64,000 nucleotides of DNA from Streptomyces katrae (GCF_002028425.1 NZ_CP020042.1:5431560-5495559), one strand, 5' to 3'; shown: positions 19,667-29,598, counted from the first letter of the stretch. Made by a program: numbers and translations. The notes: generated from the letters alone by a model not told the origin.

Positions 19667-20923
19667 TCACCCGTTCAGCCGGGCGGTCTTGAGGGCCATG
19701 TGGAGCAGCAGCCGGTCCTCGCCGGCGTCCAGGTCGAGCCCGGTCAGCTGCTCCACCCGGCCCAGCCGGTAGTACAGGGTCTGGCGGTGGACGCCCAGCG
19801 CCGCCGCCGCCCGGCCGGCCTGTCCGGCGCAGTCGAGGAACACCTCGGCGGTGCGGGCCAGTTCCCGGTGGGCCGGGCTCAGCAGGGCCCGTGTCGCCGG
19901 GTCGTCCACGGGTCCGGCGGCCAGTGCGCCCAGCATCCGGTACGGCCCGATCCCCGCCCACTGGGCCACCGGCCCCAGCCGTGGCTCGGCGGCGGCCGCC
20001 CGTGCGGCGGCGACGGCCTGCCCCCAGGCCGCGGGCAGCTCCCCGAGCCCCTGCACGGGCTCGGACACCCCCGCGCTCACCCCGTCCACCCGCCCGGCCC
20101 CACCCGCCCCGGCGGGCTCCGCGGCCGCGGCCCTCGCGCCGGCCGCGGCGGTCCGTGCGGTCCCCGCCGCCCCGGCCTGCACCGCCGCCGCCCGCGGCAG
20201 GAGGCGGCCCAGGGCCGTCAGGGCCGGGCCCATGGCGTCCGGGGAGCGCAGCCGCAGGAGCACCGCCAGCCGGTCCCGGCCCGCCGGCCCGGCCGCCCCC
20301 GCCGCCTCGGCCGGTACGACGCACACCGCCGCCGCCCCCGGGACCGACGAGGGCGCCTCCCCGGACCACGGGGCCGCGCACACCGCCGCGTGCAGTCCCT
20401 CGGCCCCCGCACCCAGGGCCAGCCGCAGCGCGGCCACGGCCATGTCCTGCTGCCAGCCCCGCCCGGCGGTCAGCACCGCGAGGAACTCCCGGGAGAGGTC
20501 GGCGCCCGCCTTGGCCTCCTCGGCGAGCAGCACCCCGATCCGCTGGGCCACCTCCATGGCCGCCTCCAGGGCCTCCGGTGAGGGGCCCGGATCCCGGTCG
20601 AGCAGCCACACGTAGCCCTGGACGATGCCCCGGTACCGCACGGGCAGGCAGATCCGCCCCCGGAAGACCCCCGCGTCCGGCGCCGCCGGGATCCGGACGG
20701 GGCCGGTGGCGCGGGCGATGCCGAAGCCCTCGAACCAGGACCGCACCGCCGCCGTGGACTGCCGGGTCAGGATCGAACGGGTGCGCACGGGGTCCATCGC
20801 GAGGTCGTCCTCGCTGTCGTGGGCACCGAAGGCGATCAGACGGAAGTCCCGGTTCTCCAGCGTCGCCGGGGCGCCGAGCAGCGCCGAGATCTCGTCCACC
20901 AGGTCCTGGTAATCGCCCTTCAC
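19667..20923 (-). CDS. PucR family helix-turn-helix regulator (likely proline utilisation)
   Basis: A 418-residue regulator with a GAF-like N-terminal sensor half and a C-terminal PucR helix-turn-helix ([20 protein letters not shown]). The family activates catabolic genes for purines, proline and other nitrogen sources. It is divergent from the proline dehydrogenase/pruA operon, 199 bases away, so control of proline degradation is the natural inference. GTG at 20923 is chosen because a GGGAG site lies nine bases upstream; GTG at 20929 would add two residues. The middle of the protein (about 170-300) is unusually rich in Ala and Gly and probably flexible. Confidence 0.88.
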   Translation of the reverse strand: MKGDYQDLVDEISALLGAPATLENRDFRLIAFGAHDSEDDLAMDPVRTRSILTRQSTAAVRSWFEGFGIARATGPVRIPAAPDAGVFRGRICLPVRYRGIVQGYVWLLDRDPGPSPEALEAAMEVAQRIGVLLAEEAKAGADLSREFLAVLTAGRGWQQDMAVAALRLALGAGAEGLHAAVCAAPWSGEAPSSVPGAAAVCVVPAEAAGAAGPAGRDRLAVLLRLRSPDAMGPALTALGRLLPRAAAVQAGAAGTARTAAAGARAAAAEPAGAGGAGRVDGVSAGVSEPVQGLGELPAAWGQAVAAARAAAAEPRLGPVAQWAGIGPYRMLGALAAGPVDDPATRALLSPAHRELARTAEVFLDCAGQAGRAAAALGVHRQTLYYRLGRVEQLTGLDLDAGEDRLLLHMALKTARLNG

Positions 20924-20990
20924 GGGCACATTCTCCCACCCCCGCGCCGCCCCTTCAGACAGATGTATGAGATCGGGGACACGGATGCGT

Positions 20991-21000
20991 GACAGCTGTC
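20991..21000 (+). promoter_or_regulatory. palindrome in the PucR-proline dehydrogenase gap
   Basis: GACAGCTGTC is a perfect ten-base palindrome between the divergent PucR and proline dehydrogenase genes. It is a possible PucR site. A ten-base palindrome alone is weak evidence. Confidence 0.35.
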
Positions 21001-21122
21001 GATGGCCGAGGATCGGGGAGATCCATAAATTTCACGGTGGTTTTACTTGCGTATTCCCTACGGCCGCAGCACACCCCCGCGGCGCCCGTATGACCGCTTC
21101 TGCCACCCGTTGGAGGTGCCCC

Positions 21123-22049
21123 GTGCTGGGTCCCGCGATCCTCGCCGCTTCGCGCAGCGACAAGATGCGCCGAATCGTCTCTGCTGCCCCGGTGACCAAG
21201 CCGGTGGTCAACCGGTTCATCCCCGGTGAGACGGTCGACCAGGTCATCCCGATCGTCGAGGAGCTCACCCGCAAGGGCCTCGAGGTGACCCTCGACGTGG
21301 TCGGCGAGGACATCACCGCCGTGGAGCAGTCGTACGCCGCCCGGGACGCCTACCTGGAGCTCATCGAGCGCCTCAAGGAGCTGGGGCTGGGCGAGGCCGT
21401 CGAGATGTCGGTCAAGCTGTCGATGTTCGGCCAGGCGCTGGAGGGCGGCCACGAGCTCGCCCTGGCCAACGTCCGCCCGGTCGTCGAGGCCGCCGCCGCC
21501 ATCGGCACCACCGTGACCCTGGACGCCGAGGACCACACCACCCTCGACTCGATGTTCGCCATCCACGAGGAGCTGCGCCGGGACTTCCCGCAGACCGGCT
21601 GCGTCATCCAGGCCTACCTCTTCCGCACCGAGGCCGACGCCCGCCGCCTGGCCGCCGCCGGCAGCCGCGTCCGCATCGTGAAGGGCGCGTACAAGGAGCC
21701 CGCCGAGGTCGCGTACCAGGACAAGGCCGAGATCGACAAGGCGTACGTCCGGATCATGCGGATCCTCATGGAGGGCGAGGGCTACCCCATGATCGGGTCC
21801 CACGACCCGCGCCTGATCTCCATAGCGCAGGAGCTCGCCCGGCAGGCAGGGCGCAAACTGGACGAATACGAGTTCCAGATGCTCTACGGCATCCGCAGCG
21901 AGGAGCACCTCCGGCTCGCCTCCGAGGGTCATCGAATGCGGGTCTACACGGCCTATGGCACGGACTGGTACGGCTACTTCATGCGCCGCCTCGCGGAGAA
22001 GCCGGCCAACCTGCTGTTCTTCCTCCGCTCGATGATCACCAAGAACTAG
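21123..22049 (+). CDS. proline dehydrogenase
   Basis: A 308-residue FAD-dependent enzyme that oxidises proline to pyrroline-5-carboxylate, passing electrons to the membrane chain. It is the stand-alone (non-PutA) form. The barrel contains the FAD/proline-site motifs MSVKLSMFGQAL, TLDAEDHTTLD, VIQAYLFRTEADA, RIVKGAYKEP and the C-terminal YEFQMLYGIRSEEHLRLASEGHRMRVYTAYG, with the Arg pair that binds the proline carboxylate. GTG at 21123 has GGAGG at seven bases. It is followed by pruA after 30 bases, so the two steps are co-transcribed. Confidence 0.95.
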   Translation: MLGPAILAASRSDKMRRIVSAAPVTKPVVNRFIPGETVDQVIPIVEELTRKGLEVTLDVVGEDITAVEQSYAARDAYLELIERLKELGLGEAVEMSVKLSMFGQALEGGHELALANVRPVVEAAAAIGTTVTLDAEDHTTLDSMFAIHEELRRDFPQTGCVIQAYLFRTEADARRLAAAGSRVRIVKGAYKEPAEVAYQDKAEIDKAYVRIMRILMEGEGYPMIGSHDPRLISIAQELARQAGRKLDEYEFQMLYGIRSEEHLRLASEGHRMRVYTAYGTDWYGYFMRRLAEKPANLLFFLRSMITKN

Positions 22050-22079
22050 CCAAGAACCAGGTCAAGGAGTTATCGCCCC

Positions 22080-23711
22080 ATGGATGCTGTGACCCAGGTC
22101 CCCGCGCCGGTCAACGAGCCGGTCCACTCGTACGCCCCGGGCAGCCCGGAGCGTGCGCGCCTCGAGATCCAGCTCAAGCAGCTGTCCGAGAACCCGATCG
22201 ACCTTCCGATGACGATCAACGGCGTCAAGCGGATGGGTGGCGGCGAGCGCTTCGACGTCGTCCAGCCGCACGACCACAAGTCGGTCATCGGTACCTACGC
22301 CAACGCCACCGAGGCCGACGCCCAGGAGGCCGTCGACGCCGCCCTGGCCGCCGCCCCGGCCTGGCGCGCGATGTCCTTCGACGACCGCGCCGCGATCATC
22401 CTGCGCGCCGCCGAGCTGCTGGCCGGCCCCTGGCGCGAGAAGCTGGCCGCCTCCACCATGCTGGGCCAGTCGAAGACCGTGCAGCAGGCCGAGATCGACA
22501 CCCCGTGCGAGCTCGTCGACTTCTGGCGCTTCAACGTCCACTTCGCCCGCCAGATCCTGGCCGAGCAGCCGACCGCGAACTCCGCCGGCGTGTGGAACCG
22601 CAGCGACCACCGTCCGCTCGAGGGCTTCGTCTACGCGATCACCCCGTTCAACTTCACGGCCATCGCAGGCAACCTGCCGACCGCCCCGGCCCTGATGGGC
22701 AACGTGGTCGTGTGGAAGCCGTCCCCCACGCAGACCCACTCCGCGGTCCTCCTCATGGAGCTCCTGGAGGCGGCCGGCCTGCCCAAGGGCGTCATCAACC
22801 TGGTGACCGGTGACGGCATCGCCGTCTCCGAGGTGGCCCTGAACCACCCCGAGCTGGCCGGCATCCACTTCACCGGCTCGACCAAGACCTTCCAGTACCT
22901 GTGGAAGACGGTCGGCAACAACATCGAGAAGTACCGCTCGTACCCGCGCCTGGTCGGCGAGACGGGCGGCAAGGACTTCGTCGTCGCGCACCCGTCCGCG
23001 GACCGCGCGATCCTGAAGACCGCCCTGACCCGCGGCTCCTTCGAGTTCCAGGGCCAGAAGTGCTCGGCCTCCTCGCGCGCCTACGTCCCGGCCTCGATCT
23101 GGAACGACGGCTTCAAGGAGCAGTTCGCGGCCGAGGTCGACGGCATCACCATGGGTGACGTCCGCGACCTGTCGAACTTCATCGGCGCGGTCATCGACGA
23201 GCGCTCCTTCGCCAAGAACAAGGCCGCGATCGACCGCGCGAAGGCCGACCCGACCTGCACGATCGTCGCGGGCGGCACGTACGACGACTCGGAGGGCTAC
23301 TTCGTCCGCCCGACCGTCATCGAGTGCACCGACCCGGAGAACGAGGTCTTCACGACCGAGTACTTCGGCCCGATCCTCGCCGTGCACGTCTACGACGACG
23401 CCGACTACGACGCGATGCTGGCCCAGATGGAGAACGTCTCGGCGTACGCCCTGACCGGCTCCGTCATCGCCCAGGACCGCTACGCGGCGGCCGACACGAT
23501 GGAGAAGCTCCGCTTCGCGGCGGGCAACTTCTACATCAACGACAAGTCGACCGGCGCCGTCGTCGGCCAGCAGCCCTTCGGCGGCGGCCGCGCCTCGGGT
23601 ACCAACGACAAGGCGGGCGCGGCGTCCAACCTGCTCCGCTGGACCTCGACCCGCTCCATCAAGGAGACCCTGGTCCCGCCGACCGAGTACGGCTACCCCC
23701 ACATGGGCTGA
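22080..23711 (+). CDS. pruA: L-glutamate gamma-semialdehyde dehydrogenase
   Basis: A 543-residue aldehyde dehydrogenase that oxidises pyrroline-5-carboxylate/glutamate semialdehyde to glutamate with NAD, the second step of proline degradation. The segment ITPFNFTAIAGNLPTAPALM, the general-base region LVGETGGKDFVVAH and the catalytic cysteine in FEFQGQKCSASSRAYVP mark the 1-pyrroline-5-carboxylate dehydrogenase group 1. The ATG has AAGGAG upstream. It ends the proline operon, followed by a 15-base-pair terminator. Confidence 0.96.
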   Translation: MDAVTQVPAPVNEPVHSYAPGSPERARLEIQLKQLSENPIDLPMTINGVKRMGGGERFDVVQPHDHKSVIGTYANATEADAQEAVDAALAAAPAWRAMSFDDRAAIILRAAELLAGPWREKLAASTMLGQSKTVQQAEIDTPCELVDFWRFNVHFARQILAEQPTANSAGVWNRSDHRPLEGFVYAITPFNFTAIAGNLPTAPALMGNVVVWKPSPTQTHSAVLLMELLEAAGLPKGVINLVTGDGIAVSEVALNHPELAGIHFTGSTKTFQYLWKTVGNNIEKYRSYPRLVGETGGKDFVVAHPSADRAILKTALTRGSFEFQGQKCSASSRAYVPASIWNDGFKEQFAAEVDGITMGDVRDLSNFIGAVIDERSFAKNKAAIDRAKADPTCTIVAGGTYDDSEGYFVRPTVIECTDPENEVFTTEYFGPILAVHVYDDADYDAMLAQMENVSAYALTGSVIAQDRYAAADTMEKLRFAAGNFYINDKSTGAVVGQQPFGGGRASGTNDKAGAASNLLRWTSTRSIKETLVPPTEYGYPHMG

Positions 23712-23731
23712 CCCAGGCCCCCCGCTGAACC

Positions 23732-23772
23732 CCGCCCCCGCTCCGGTACCCCCAAGCCCGGAGCGGGGGCGG
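23732..23772 (+). terminator. bidirectional terminator between pruA and the nitroreductase gene
   Basis: A 15-base-pair perfect stem (23732-23746 with 23758-23772) around an 11-base loop, 20 bases after the pruA stop and 43 before the end of the convergent nitroreductase gene. There is no T-run. Confidence 0.82.
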
Positions 23773-23815
23773 TCCCAGTTGCGGGGGCGCGGCATGGTGA
23801 CGGCGGCGTGTGTGA

Positions 23816-24517
23816 CTAGACCTCGAAGAGGACCTGGTCCAGGGACTTGCGGATCAGGTCCGGGACCTCGCAGTCGTCCGCGGGGTAGCCGACGGGGATC
23901 ACCGCGAAGGCCTTCTCGTTCTCCGGGCGGCCCAGGACGTGGCTCAGGAAGCGCATCGGGCTCGGGGTGTGGATCAGGGCGGACAGGCCGGAGAGGTGGA
24001 GGGCCGTCAGGAGCATGCCGACCGCGATGCCGACCGACTCGTCCACGTAGTAGTGCTTGCGCTTGTCCCCGTCCGGGCCGAGCCAGTAGCGCTGCTGGAA
24101 GACCACGATCAGGGCCGGGGCGTCCGTCAGGTGGGTCTTCACGGCGTCGGTGCCGATGGGGCGCAGGGCCGCCAGCCATTCGTCGCCGAGGCGGCCGTCG
24201 TAGGAGATCTGCTCCTCCTGTTCGGCGGCGGCCCGGATCTGCCGGCGGATCGCGGGGTCCTTGACCAGGACGAAGGTCCACGGCTGCTGGTGGGCACCCG
24301 ACGGGGCGGTGGCGGCGCAGGCGATGGCGTCGCGGACGGCCTGCTCGGGGACGGGGTCGGGGGAGAAGTGGCGCACGGTGCGCCGTTCGTCCATCCGGGC
24401 CCGCAGCTCCGCCGCGCGCGCCAGGGATTCCTGGCTCGGCATGCGCGCCGGACGGTAGGCGACGGGCCGGTAGGGCAGGCCATGGGTGGGGGTCCACTGG
24501 TGGGTCTCAGGCGACAT
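23816..24517 (-). CDS. nitroreductase family protein
   Basis: A 233-residue flavoprotein of the nitroreductase fold. The N-terminal RRTVRHFSPDPVPEQAVRDA with its Arg for FMN phosphate, the ATAPSGAHQQPWTFVLVKDP segment and the C-terminal GYPADDCEVPDLIRKSLDQV are typical. Family members reduce nitroaromatics, quinones, enones or iodotyrosine, and the substrate here is open. The start at 24517 is chosen for GGAAG at nine bases; the frame upstream is out-of-frame in composition. It stands alone, convergent with pruA. Confidence 0.9.
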   Translation of the reverse strand: MSPETHQWTPTHGLPYRPVAYRPARMPSQESLARAAELRARMDERRTVRHFSPDPVPEQAVRDAIACAATAPSGAHQQPWTFVLVKDPAIRRQIRAAAEQEEQISYDGRLGDEWLAALRPIGTDAVKTHLTDAPALIVVFQQRYWLGPDGDKRKHYYVDESVGIAVGMLLTALHLSGLSALIHTPSPMRFLSHVLGRPENEKAFAVIPVGYPADDCEVPDLIRKSLDQVLFEV

Positions 24518-25046
24518 GGGCAGATCTTCCAGCGGGGGCACTCCAGAGACCAGTGCGACGCCATGAGCCAACGCCCGTTGTGTGGCGACAGGGGGGTTAT
24601 GAGTGTGGCGAACGTCGGTCGATTCATGTCCGGGAAGGCCGCTTCCACGGCCGAGCCCCGCACGGCCCGGGAGCGCTGAGGGCCGGGGGTGCCCGTCCGG
24701 GGGATCGGCTCGGCAGGCCCGCGGACGGCGGCTGGACCACCCGGCCGGCCCGGGGGTGTGGACCGCCGCCGACCTGGGCAGCGGTGTCCGGTCCGAGGTG
24801 GACCACGTACCGCGCCCGGCGGGCCCACGGCGCTGTGGGCGCCGGCCGAGGGCCTTGGGCACGGGGCTTCCGAGCCGGGTGGCGGGGTACCCCGCGCCGC
24901 GGCGCTCCCGCGTGTTTCCGGCCTTTCCCGGAGCGCTTGCCGACCCGGTGGCCGGGGCGGCCCGGTACGGACCGCCACGGCCGTGTGCGGGGCACACCGC
25001 GGGTCGGCCGGATGCGCCCGCCGGGCCGGCCCGCCTCCGGGCGGGG
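24518..25046 (-). other. 529-base intergenic region, no gene recognised
   Basis: This lies between the 3' end of the phospholipase C gene and the nitroreductase start, both on the minus strand, and must hold the nitroreductase promoter. The open frames across it are Arg/Pro/Gly-rich and have no ribosome binding site or family resemblance. A 26-codon plus-strand frame at about 24599-24679 (MSVANVGRFMSG...) is possible but unsupported. Confidence 0.5.
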
Positions 25047-27077
25047 TCAGCTGCCCGTGATGCTCGCCGCGCCCGTCTCGATGTGGCCGGTGTAGCGGCG
25101 GGACCAGGTGCCGTCGGAGTCGGCCAGGATCGTGAAGTCGTACCAGCCCTTGTTGTAGGCCACGGCGTTGAAGTAGTCCTCGCGCGAGGAGTTCGCCGGG
25201 ACCGTGTACGTCCAGGGGCCGTCGGAGCGGTAGGCGTTCGAGCGGACCGTGAAGGTGACCGGGGAGCCGGAGGCGTTGGTCATCTTGAACCAGATCGCCA
25301 CCTTGCCGGTGCCCGACTCCACGGCGTAGCGGGCGGCGACCTCCAGGTCCTTGCCGGGCCTCGTGGCGTCGCCGATGAAGCGGCGCAGGAAGCGGTTCGG
25401 GCCGTACATCGAGATGTCGTACTTGCCCGAGCCGGCGCCCAGGCCGATGGAGAAGTAGTCGGTCGCGGTGGCGCCTGGGTCGACCGTGTACTGCCAGGCG
25501 GCCGTGTCCCGGTACTGGTGCGGGTGGATCGAGAAGTGCGCCGCCTGCCGGGCCTGCGGGCCCTGGTTGGTCATCGAGAACCAGGCCAGGATCTTGCCCA
25601 TCGGCCCGAACTCGAAGCGGTCCAGGTTGCCGTTGACCTGGTATGGGAGGGCACGGGCCGGGCGCGTTCCGGCTTCCTGGACCGGCAGGGCGTTGTCCTG
25701 GGGGACCGGGTTGGGGAGGGGGCCGCAGGTGGACTGGCCTATGACCTTCGCCGTCGGGGGGAGGCCGGCGGGGACCCCGTACACCGGGTGGGCGAAGTCG
25801 AAGACGCCCGTCAGGTCGCCGGTCACCTTGCGGCGCCAGACGCTGATGTTGGGGCAGAGGGCGGGCGTGCCCAGGGCCGTGGTCCACGTCTCCATGAAGC
25901 GGAGCACCGAGGTGTGGTCGAAGACCTCCGAGCTGACCCAGCCGCCCCGGGTCCAGGGGGACATCACCAGCATCGGGACCCGGAAGCCCAGGCCGATCGG
26001 GACGCCGTCGATGTACTCGTCCGGGGTGCCCGGCGGGGCGACCGGCGGGGCGACGTGGTCGAAGAAGCCGTCGTTCTCGTCGTAGTTGAGGAAGAGGACC
26101 GTGGAGTCGAAGACCTCGGGGTTGGCGGCGAGCGCCCGGTAGACCAGGTCCACGAAGTGCGCGCCGTCGCCGGGCGGGGCGTACGGGTGCTCCGAGAAGG
26201 CCTCGCCGGCCACCACCCAGGACACCTGGGGCAGGGTCCCGGCGACCACGTCCGCGCGGATCGCGGCGGCGATGTCGTCGGGGGTGGAGCCGGTGACCCT
26301 GGGGACGGAGGCCATGCCCCGGTCCCACAGGGGGTCGCCGGGCTTGGCGTCGGTGAACTTCTTGAAGTAGGCCAGGCCGTTGTCCCCGTAGTTGTCCTGG
26401 GCGTTCTGGTAGACCTTCCAGCTCATCCCGGCCCGCTGGAGGGCTTCCGCGTAGGTCTCCCAGGTCAGTCCGGACTCCTCGCCGCCGTCCTTGCTGCCCG
26501 CGTCCACCTTGCCGCTCCACAGGAAGGTGCGGTTGGGGCCGGTGGCGCTGAGGGTGGAGCAGAAGTAGGCGTCGCAGACGGTGTAGTTGTCGGCGAGCCC
26601 GTAGTGGAAGGGGATGTCCGCCCGTTCGAGGTGGCCGAGGGTGTGGGTCTTGCCGACGCCGAGGACCCAGTTGTCCATCCGGCCGCCGTTCCAGGCGGCG
26701 TGCTGCGAGGTCCAGCTGTGCGGGAGGTCGCCGGTGCACTGGGCGAGGGTCTCGCTGTCGGCGCCGCCCGCCGACGGGGTGGCGGAGAGCTTCCACGGGT
26801 ACTGGCGGCCGCCCCAGTTCGGCTGGTTGAACGTGCCCCAGCCGCCGGGGATGTTGCCGCAGGCGCGGTCGCCGAAGCCCCGGACGCCCTTGAGGGTGCC
26901 GAAGTAGTGGTCGAAGCTGCGGTTCTCCTGCATCAGGATCACCACGTGCTTCACATCGGTGATGGTGCCCGTCGCGGCGGCCGCGGCCGCCGTCGTGGGC
27001 AGGGCGGCGGGCAGGGCCGCCCCTGCCACGAGCCCGGCGCCGATCCCCACGAAACCCCTGCGGCTGATGGGTGTCAC
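25047..27077 (-). CDS. Tat-exported phosphocholine-specific phospholipase C
   Basis: A 676-residue secreted phospholipase C that cleaves phosphatidylcholine/sphingomyelin headgroups. The N-terminus carries a twin-arginine signal (SRRGFVGIGAGLVAGAALP... followed by an Ala-rich cleavage region), so it is exported folded. The phosphoesterase domain starts with VVILMQENRSFDHYFGTLKG, the catalytic and metal-binding motif, and extends to about residue 420. Two beta-rich DUF756-type domains follow in the C-terminal 200 residues, as in the Pseudomonas PlcH/PlcN type. GTG at 27077 is chosen because the Tat motif follows directly and GGAGG lies upstream. No partner gene is adjacent. Phosphate control is likely from family knowledge, though no PHO box was identified. 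Confidence 0.92.
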   Translation of the reverse strand: MTPISRRGFVGIGAGLVAGAALPAALPTTAAAAAATGTITDVKHVVILMQENRSFDHYFGTLKGVRGFGDRACGNIPGGWGTFNQPNWGGRQYPWKLSATPSAGGADSETLAQCTGDLPHSWTSQHAAWNGGRMDNWVLGVGKTHTLGHLERADIPFHYGLADNYTVCDAYFCSTLSATGPNRTFLWSGKVDAGSKDGGEESGLTWETYAEALQRAGMSWKVYQNAQDNYGDNGLAYFKKFTDAKPGDPLWDRGMASVPRVTGSTPDDIAAAIRADVVAGTLPQVSWVVAGEAFSEHPYAPPGDGAHFVDLVYRALAANPEVFDSTVLFLNYDENDGFFDHVAPPVAPPGTPDEYIDGVPIGLGFRVPMLVMSPWTRGGWVSSEVFDHTSVLRFMETWTTALGTPALCPNISVWRRKVTGDLTGVFDFAHPVYGVPAGLPPTAKVIGQSTCGPLPNPVPQDNALPVQEAGTRPARALPYQVNGNLDRFEFGPMGKILAWFSMTNQGPQARQAAHFSIHPHQYRDTAAWQYTVDPGATATDYFSIGLGAGSGKYDISMYGPNRFLRRFIGDATRPGKDLEVAARYAVESGTGKVAIWFKMTNASGSPVTFTVRSNAYRSDGPWTYTVPANSSREDYFNAVAYNKGWYDFTILADSDGTWSRRYTGHIETGAASITGS

Positions 27078-27196
27078 TGGCTGCTCGCCTCCAACTCGGG
27101 TGCCCCGCTGGCACATCGTCGGCAAGCGTGGCGGCGGCCGCCGCAAAGGTCTACAGCCGTGCGGTAAGAAAACGGTGAACATCCGGGTGGCCGGAA

Positions 27197-28210
27197 TCAA
27201 CCGGCCGTGCGCACCAGCATCTTGCCCAGGTTCTCCCCGCGCAGCATGCCCAGGAACGCCTCCACCGTGTGGTCGAAGCCCTGGACAACGGTGGTGTCGG
27301 TGCCGATCCGGCCGCTGCGCAGGTGCGGGACCAGGAAGTCCTCCAGCTCATCCTGCAGATTGGTGTGGTTTCGAACCAATACGCCTTCCAGGCGCAGGGA
27401 CTTGTGCACCACCTCGAAGAGGTTGCGGGGCGCGGCCGGTGAGCGGTCGCCGTTGTACATCGAGATCGCGCCGACCCAGGCGATCCGCCCGTACTCGCGC
27501 AGCGAGTCGATCGCGCCCTCCAGGTGCTCCCCGCCCACGTTGTCCACGTAGACGTCGATCCCGTCCGGGGCGGCCTGTGCCAGCTGCTCGCCGACCGGGC
27601 CGTCGTGGTAGTCGAAGGCGGCGTCGAAGCCGAGGGCCCCGGTGAGGTGGGCGACCTTCGCCGCCGAGCCCGCGCTGCCGATGATCCGGCGGGCGCCGAG
27701 CAGCCGGGCGATGTGCCCGGTGGCGGTGCCGACGCCGCCGGCCGCGGCGGAGACGAAGAGGTCCTCGCCCTCCCGCAGGGCCGCCGTCCGGGTGAGGGCG
27801 GCGTAGGCGGTCAGGCCGGTGCCGCCCAGGATCGACAGGTAGGCCTCCAGCGGGACGCCCTCGTGGCCGCGGAGTTTGCGGGTGCCGTCCGCGCCCAGGG
27901 TGACCAGGGAGTGGGTGCGCCAGCCGGCGCGGTGGAAGACCAGGTCGCCCTCCTCCAGGCCCGGGTCGCGGGAGGCGAGCACCCGCCCCACCGACCGGCC
28001 CTCCAGCGGGGCGTTCAGCTCGAAGCCGCCCTCGCCCCCGTCCATCAGCCCCCGGTGGTACGGGTCCACCGACAGCAGCAGGTTCTCCACCAGCGCGGTG
28101 CCGGGGGCGGGTTGGGGGACGGGGGAGGACACGTGGGCGAAGTCGGAGGCGACCGGGAAACCGGTCGGGCGGGCGATCTGGTGCACGGCGTAAGCGGTGT
28201 CGGCGTTCAT
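27197..28210 (-). CDS. NADP-dependent oxidoreductase, MDR/leukotriene B4 dehydrogenase-like
   Basis: A 337-residue zinc-independent medium-chain reductase. The N-terminal GroES-like domain (ENLLLSVDPYHRGLMDG) lacks zinc-binding cysteines. The cofactor domain has AAAGGVGTATGHIARLLGAR, followed by YVDNVGGEHLEGAIDSLREYGRIAWVGAIS, typical of prostaglandin/leukotriene reductases acting on enones. The physiological substrate is unknown. It is divergent from a LysR regulator, 100 bases away, which probably controls it. Confidence 0.92.
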   Translation of the reverse strand: MNADTAYAVHQIARPTGFPVASDFAHVSSPVPQPAPGTALVENLLLSVDPYHRGLMDGGEGGFELNAPLEGRSVGRVLASRDPGLEEGDLVFHRAGWRTHSLVTLGADGTRKLRGHEGVPLEAYLSILGGTGLTAYAALTRTAALREGEDLFVSAAAGGVGTATGHIARLLGARRIIGSAGSAAKVAHLTGALGFDAAFDYHDGPVGEQLAQAAPDGIDVYVDNVGGEHLEGAIDSLREYGRIAWVGAISMYNGDRSPAAPRNLFEVVHKSLRLEGVLVRNHTNLQDELEDFLVPHLRSGRIGTDTTVVQGFDHTVEAFLGMLRGENLGKMLVRTAG

Positions 28211-28257
28211 GACGACGACGGTAGGAAGGAATCCCCGGGCCGGGCAGGGGGTTGCCC

Positions 28258-28280
28258 TCATGGAAGCCGCACACCCATGA
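28258..28280 (+). promoter_or_regulatory. candidate LysR operator between oxidoreductase and LysR genes
   Basis: TCATGG (28258-28263) and CCATGA (28275-28280) form a perfect inverted repeat with an 11-base spacer, the usual geometry of a LysR recognition site. It lies 48 bases from the oxidoreductase start and 30 from the lysR start. Binding is inferred. Confidence 0.5.
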
Positions 28281-28310
28281 ACGCGGCTCATACACCGAGG
28301 TGGGAACCCC

Positions 28311-29207
28311 GTGACCGAGCTCGCCCCGCAGGAACTCCGGGTGCTGGTCGCCGTCGCCGAGACGGGCGGTTTCTCCGCCGCGGCGGGCCGGCTCGGCATC
28401 AGCCAGTCGGCCGTCTCGCATTCGGTGCGCGGCAGCGAGGGCAAGGTCGGGGCGGTGCTCTTCGAGCGCGGGCGCGCCGGCGCCCGCCCCACCCCCGCGG
28501 GGGAGCGGGCCGTGGCCCTGGGCCGGCGCATCCTTCGGCTGTACGAGGTGCTGGGCGCGGAGGCCCGCGCCGCCGGGCGGGCCGCCTCCGGCGGGGGCGC
28601 GGCGGACGGGGCCCTGGAGGGGGCCCTGCGCATCGCGGCCTTCCGCAGCGCGGCCCTGCACCTGCTGCCGCCCGCGCTGGAGCGCCTTGCCGCCCTGCAC
28701 CCGGGGATCCGGCCCGAGGTGCGGGTGGTGCGCGAGCTCGGCGCCGGGACGGCCGGCGAGGTGGCCGCCGGCCGGGCGGACCTCGGCATCGCCACGCTGG
28801 GTGCGCCCGGCGACGTCCCGCCCGGGCTGCTGACCGGGGTGCTCACCCGGGAGGCGTACGCGCTGGTGCACCCCGCCGGGCATCCGGACCCGAAGGCACT
28901 GCCGCTGCTGGACTGGGACGAGAACTGCGGCTCCTACACCCGGCGGTGGTGGGCGGCGCAGGACTGGATCCCGGCGGCCACGGTCAAGGCCGAGGACGAC
29001 GCCATGGTGCTGACGATGGTCGGCCGGGGCCTGGGGATGGCGATCATGCCCGAGCTGTCGCTGCGGGAGGCCACGGACGCGGTCGACATCGCCCCCCTGG
29101 GGCCCCAGGGGCCGGTGAGGAAGGTGGGATACGTCACCACACCGGAATCGGCGTCCACCCTCGCCGTCAGGGCTCTGATCAGGGAACTCAGGGCTGAATC
29201 GGACTGA
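28311..29207 (+). CDS. LysR family transcriptional regulator
   Basis: A 298-residue regulator with an N-terminal winged helix-turn-helix (VAVAETGGFSAAAGRLGISQ, then SAVSHSVRGSEGKVGAVLFE) and a periplasmic-binding-protein-like effector domain from about residue 95. It is divergent from the MDR oxidoreductase, the classical LysR arrangement, with a candidate operator in the gap. The effector is unknown. The GTG start is reasonable; the ribosome binding site is weak. Confidence 0.9.
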   Translation: MTELAPQELRVLVAVAETGGFSAAAGRLGISQSAVSHSVRGSEGKVGAVLFERGRAGARPTPAGERAVALGRRILRLYEVLGAEARAAGRAASGGGAADGALEGALRIAAFRSAALHLLPPALERLAALHPGIRPEVRVVRELGAGTAGEVAAGRADLGIATLGAPGDVPPGLLTGVLTREAYALVHPAGHPDPKALPLLDWDENCGSYTRRWWAAQDWIPAATVKAEDDAMVLTMVGRGLGMAIMPELSLREATDAVDIAPLGPQGPVRKVGYVTTPESASTLAVRALIRELRAESD

Positions 29208-29466
29208 AAGCGGAGTGCTCTGAGGGGCCTTCCGAGGGGTTTCGCATCTCAGATACTAGGAAGTCCGAGTAATTGCGGAGACATACAGCCGCGACTGCCC
29301 TAGCTTTGTAGGAGCCGAACGCCTCGCATATCAGCGAATGGCGGTCGTGAGCGCGCGCCCCTGGCAGGCAACCCCTGCGGCGCACGGCTCCCCGCCTCTT
29401 CCGGCGCCTTGAAGGAACCCCTCATCCGTGGCCCCGCCACGCCGTGATCTCAAGGAGTCGATCACC

Positions 29467-29598
29467 ATGACCCCCAGCACCGCCGCCTCCCGCCGCGTCC
29501 GCCACTCCTCCCCGGCCGACGACGAGCGCAAGAACGCCGCGGCCGCCCTGCAGCGTGCCCTCGACCGCCGTGACAACGGCGGCTCCACCGGCCACTGA
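29467..29598 (+). CDS. small conserved hypothetical protein (43 aa)
   Basis: A 43-residue protein with a good AAGGAG site ten bases before its ATG. It begins MTPSTAASRRVRHSSPADDE and contains a helical KNAAAALQRALDRRD stretch, ending in Gly/Ser. I recognise similar short proteins between the pru and leuB genes of other streptomycetes, which supports it as real. Function unknown. Confidence 0.65.
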   Translation: MTPSTAASRRVRHSSPADDERKNAAAALQRALDRRDNGGSTGH

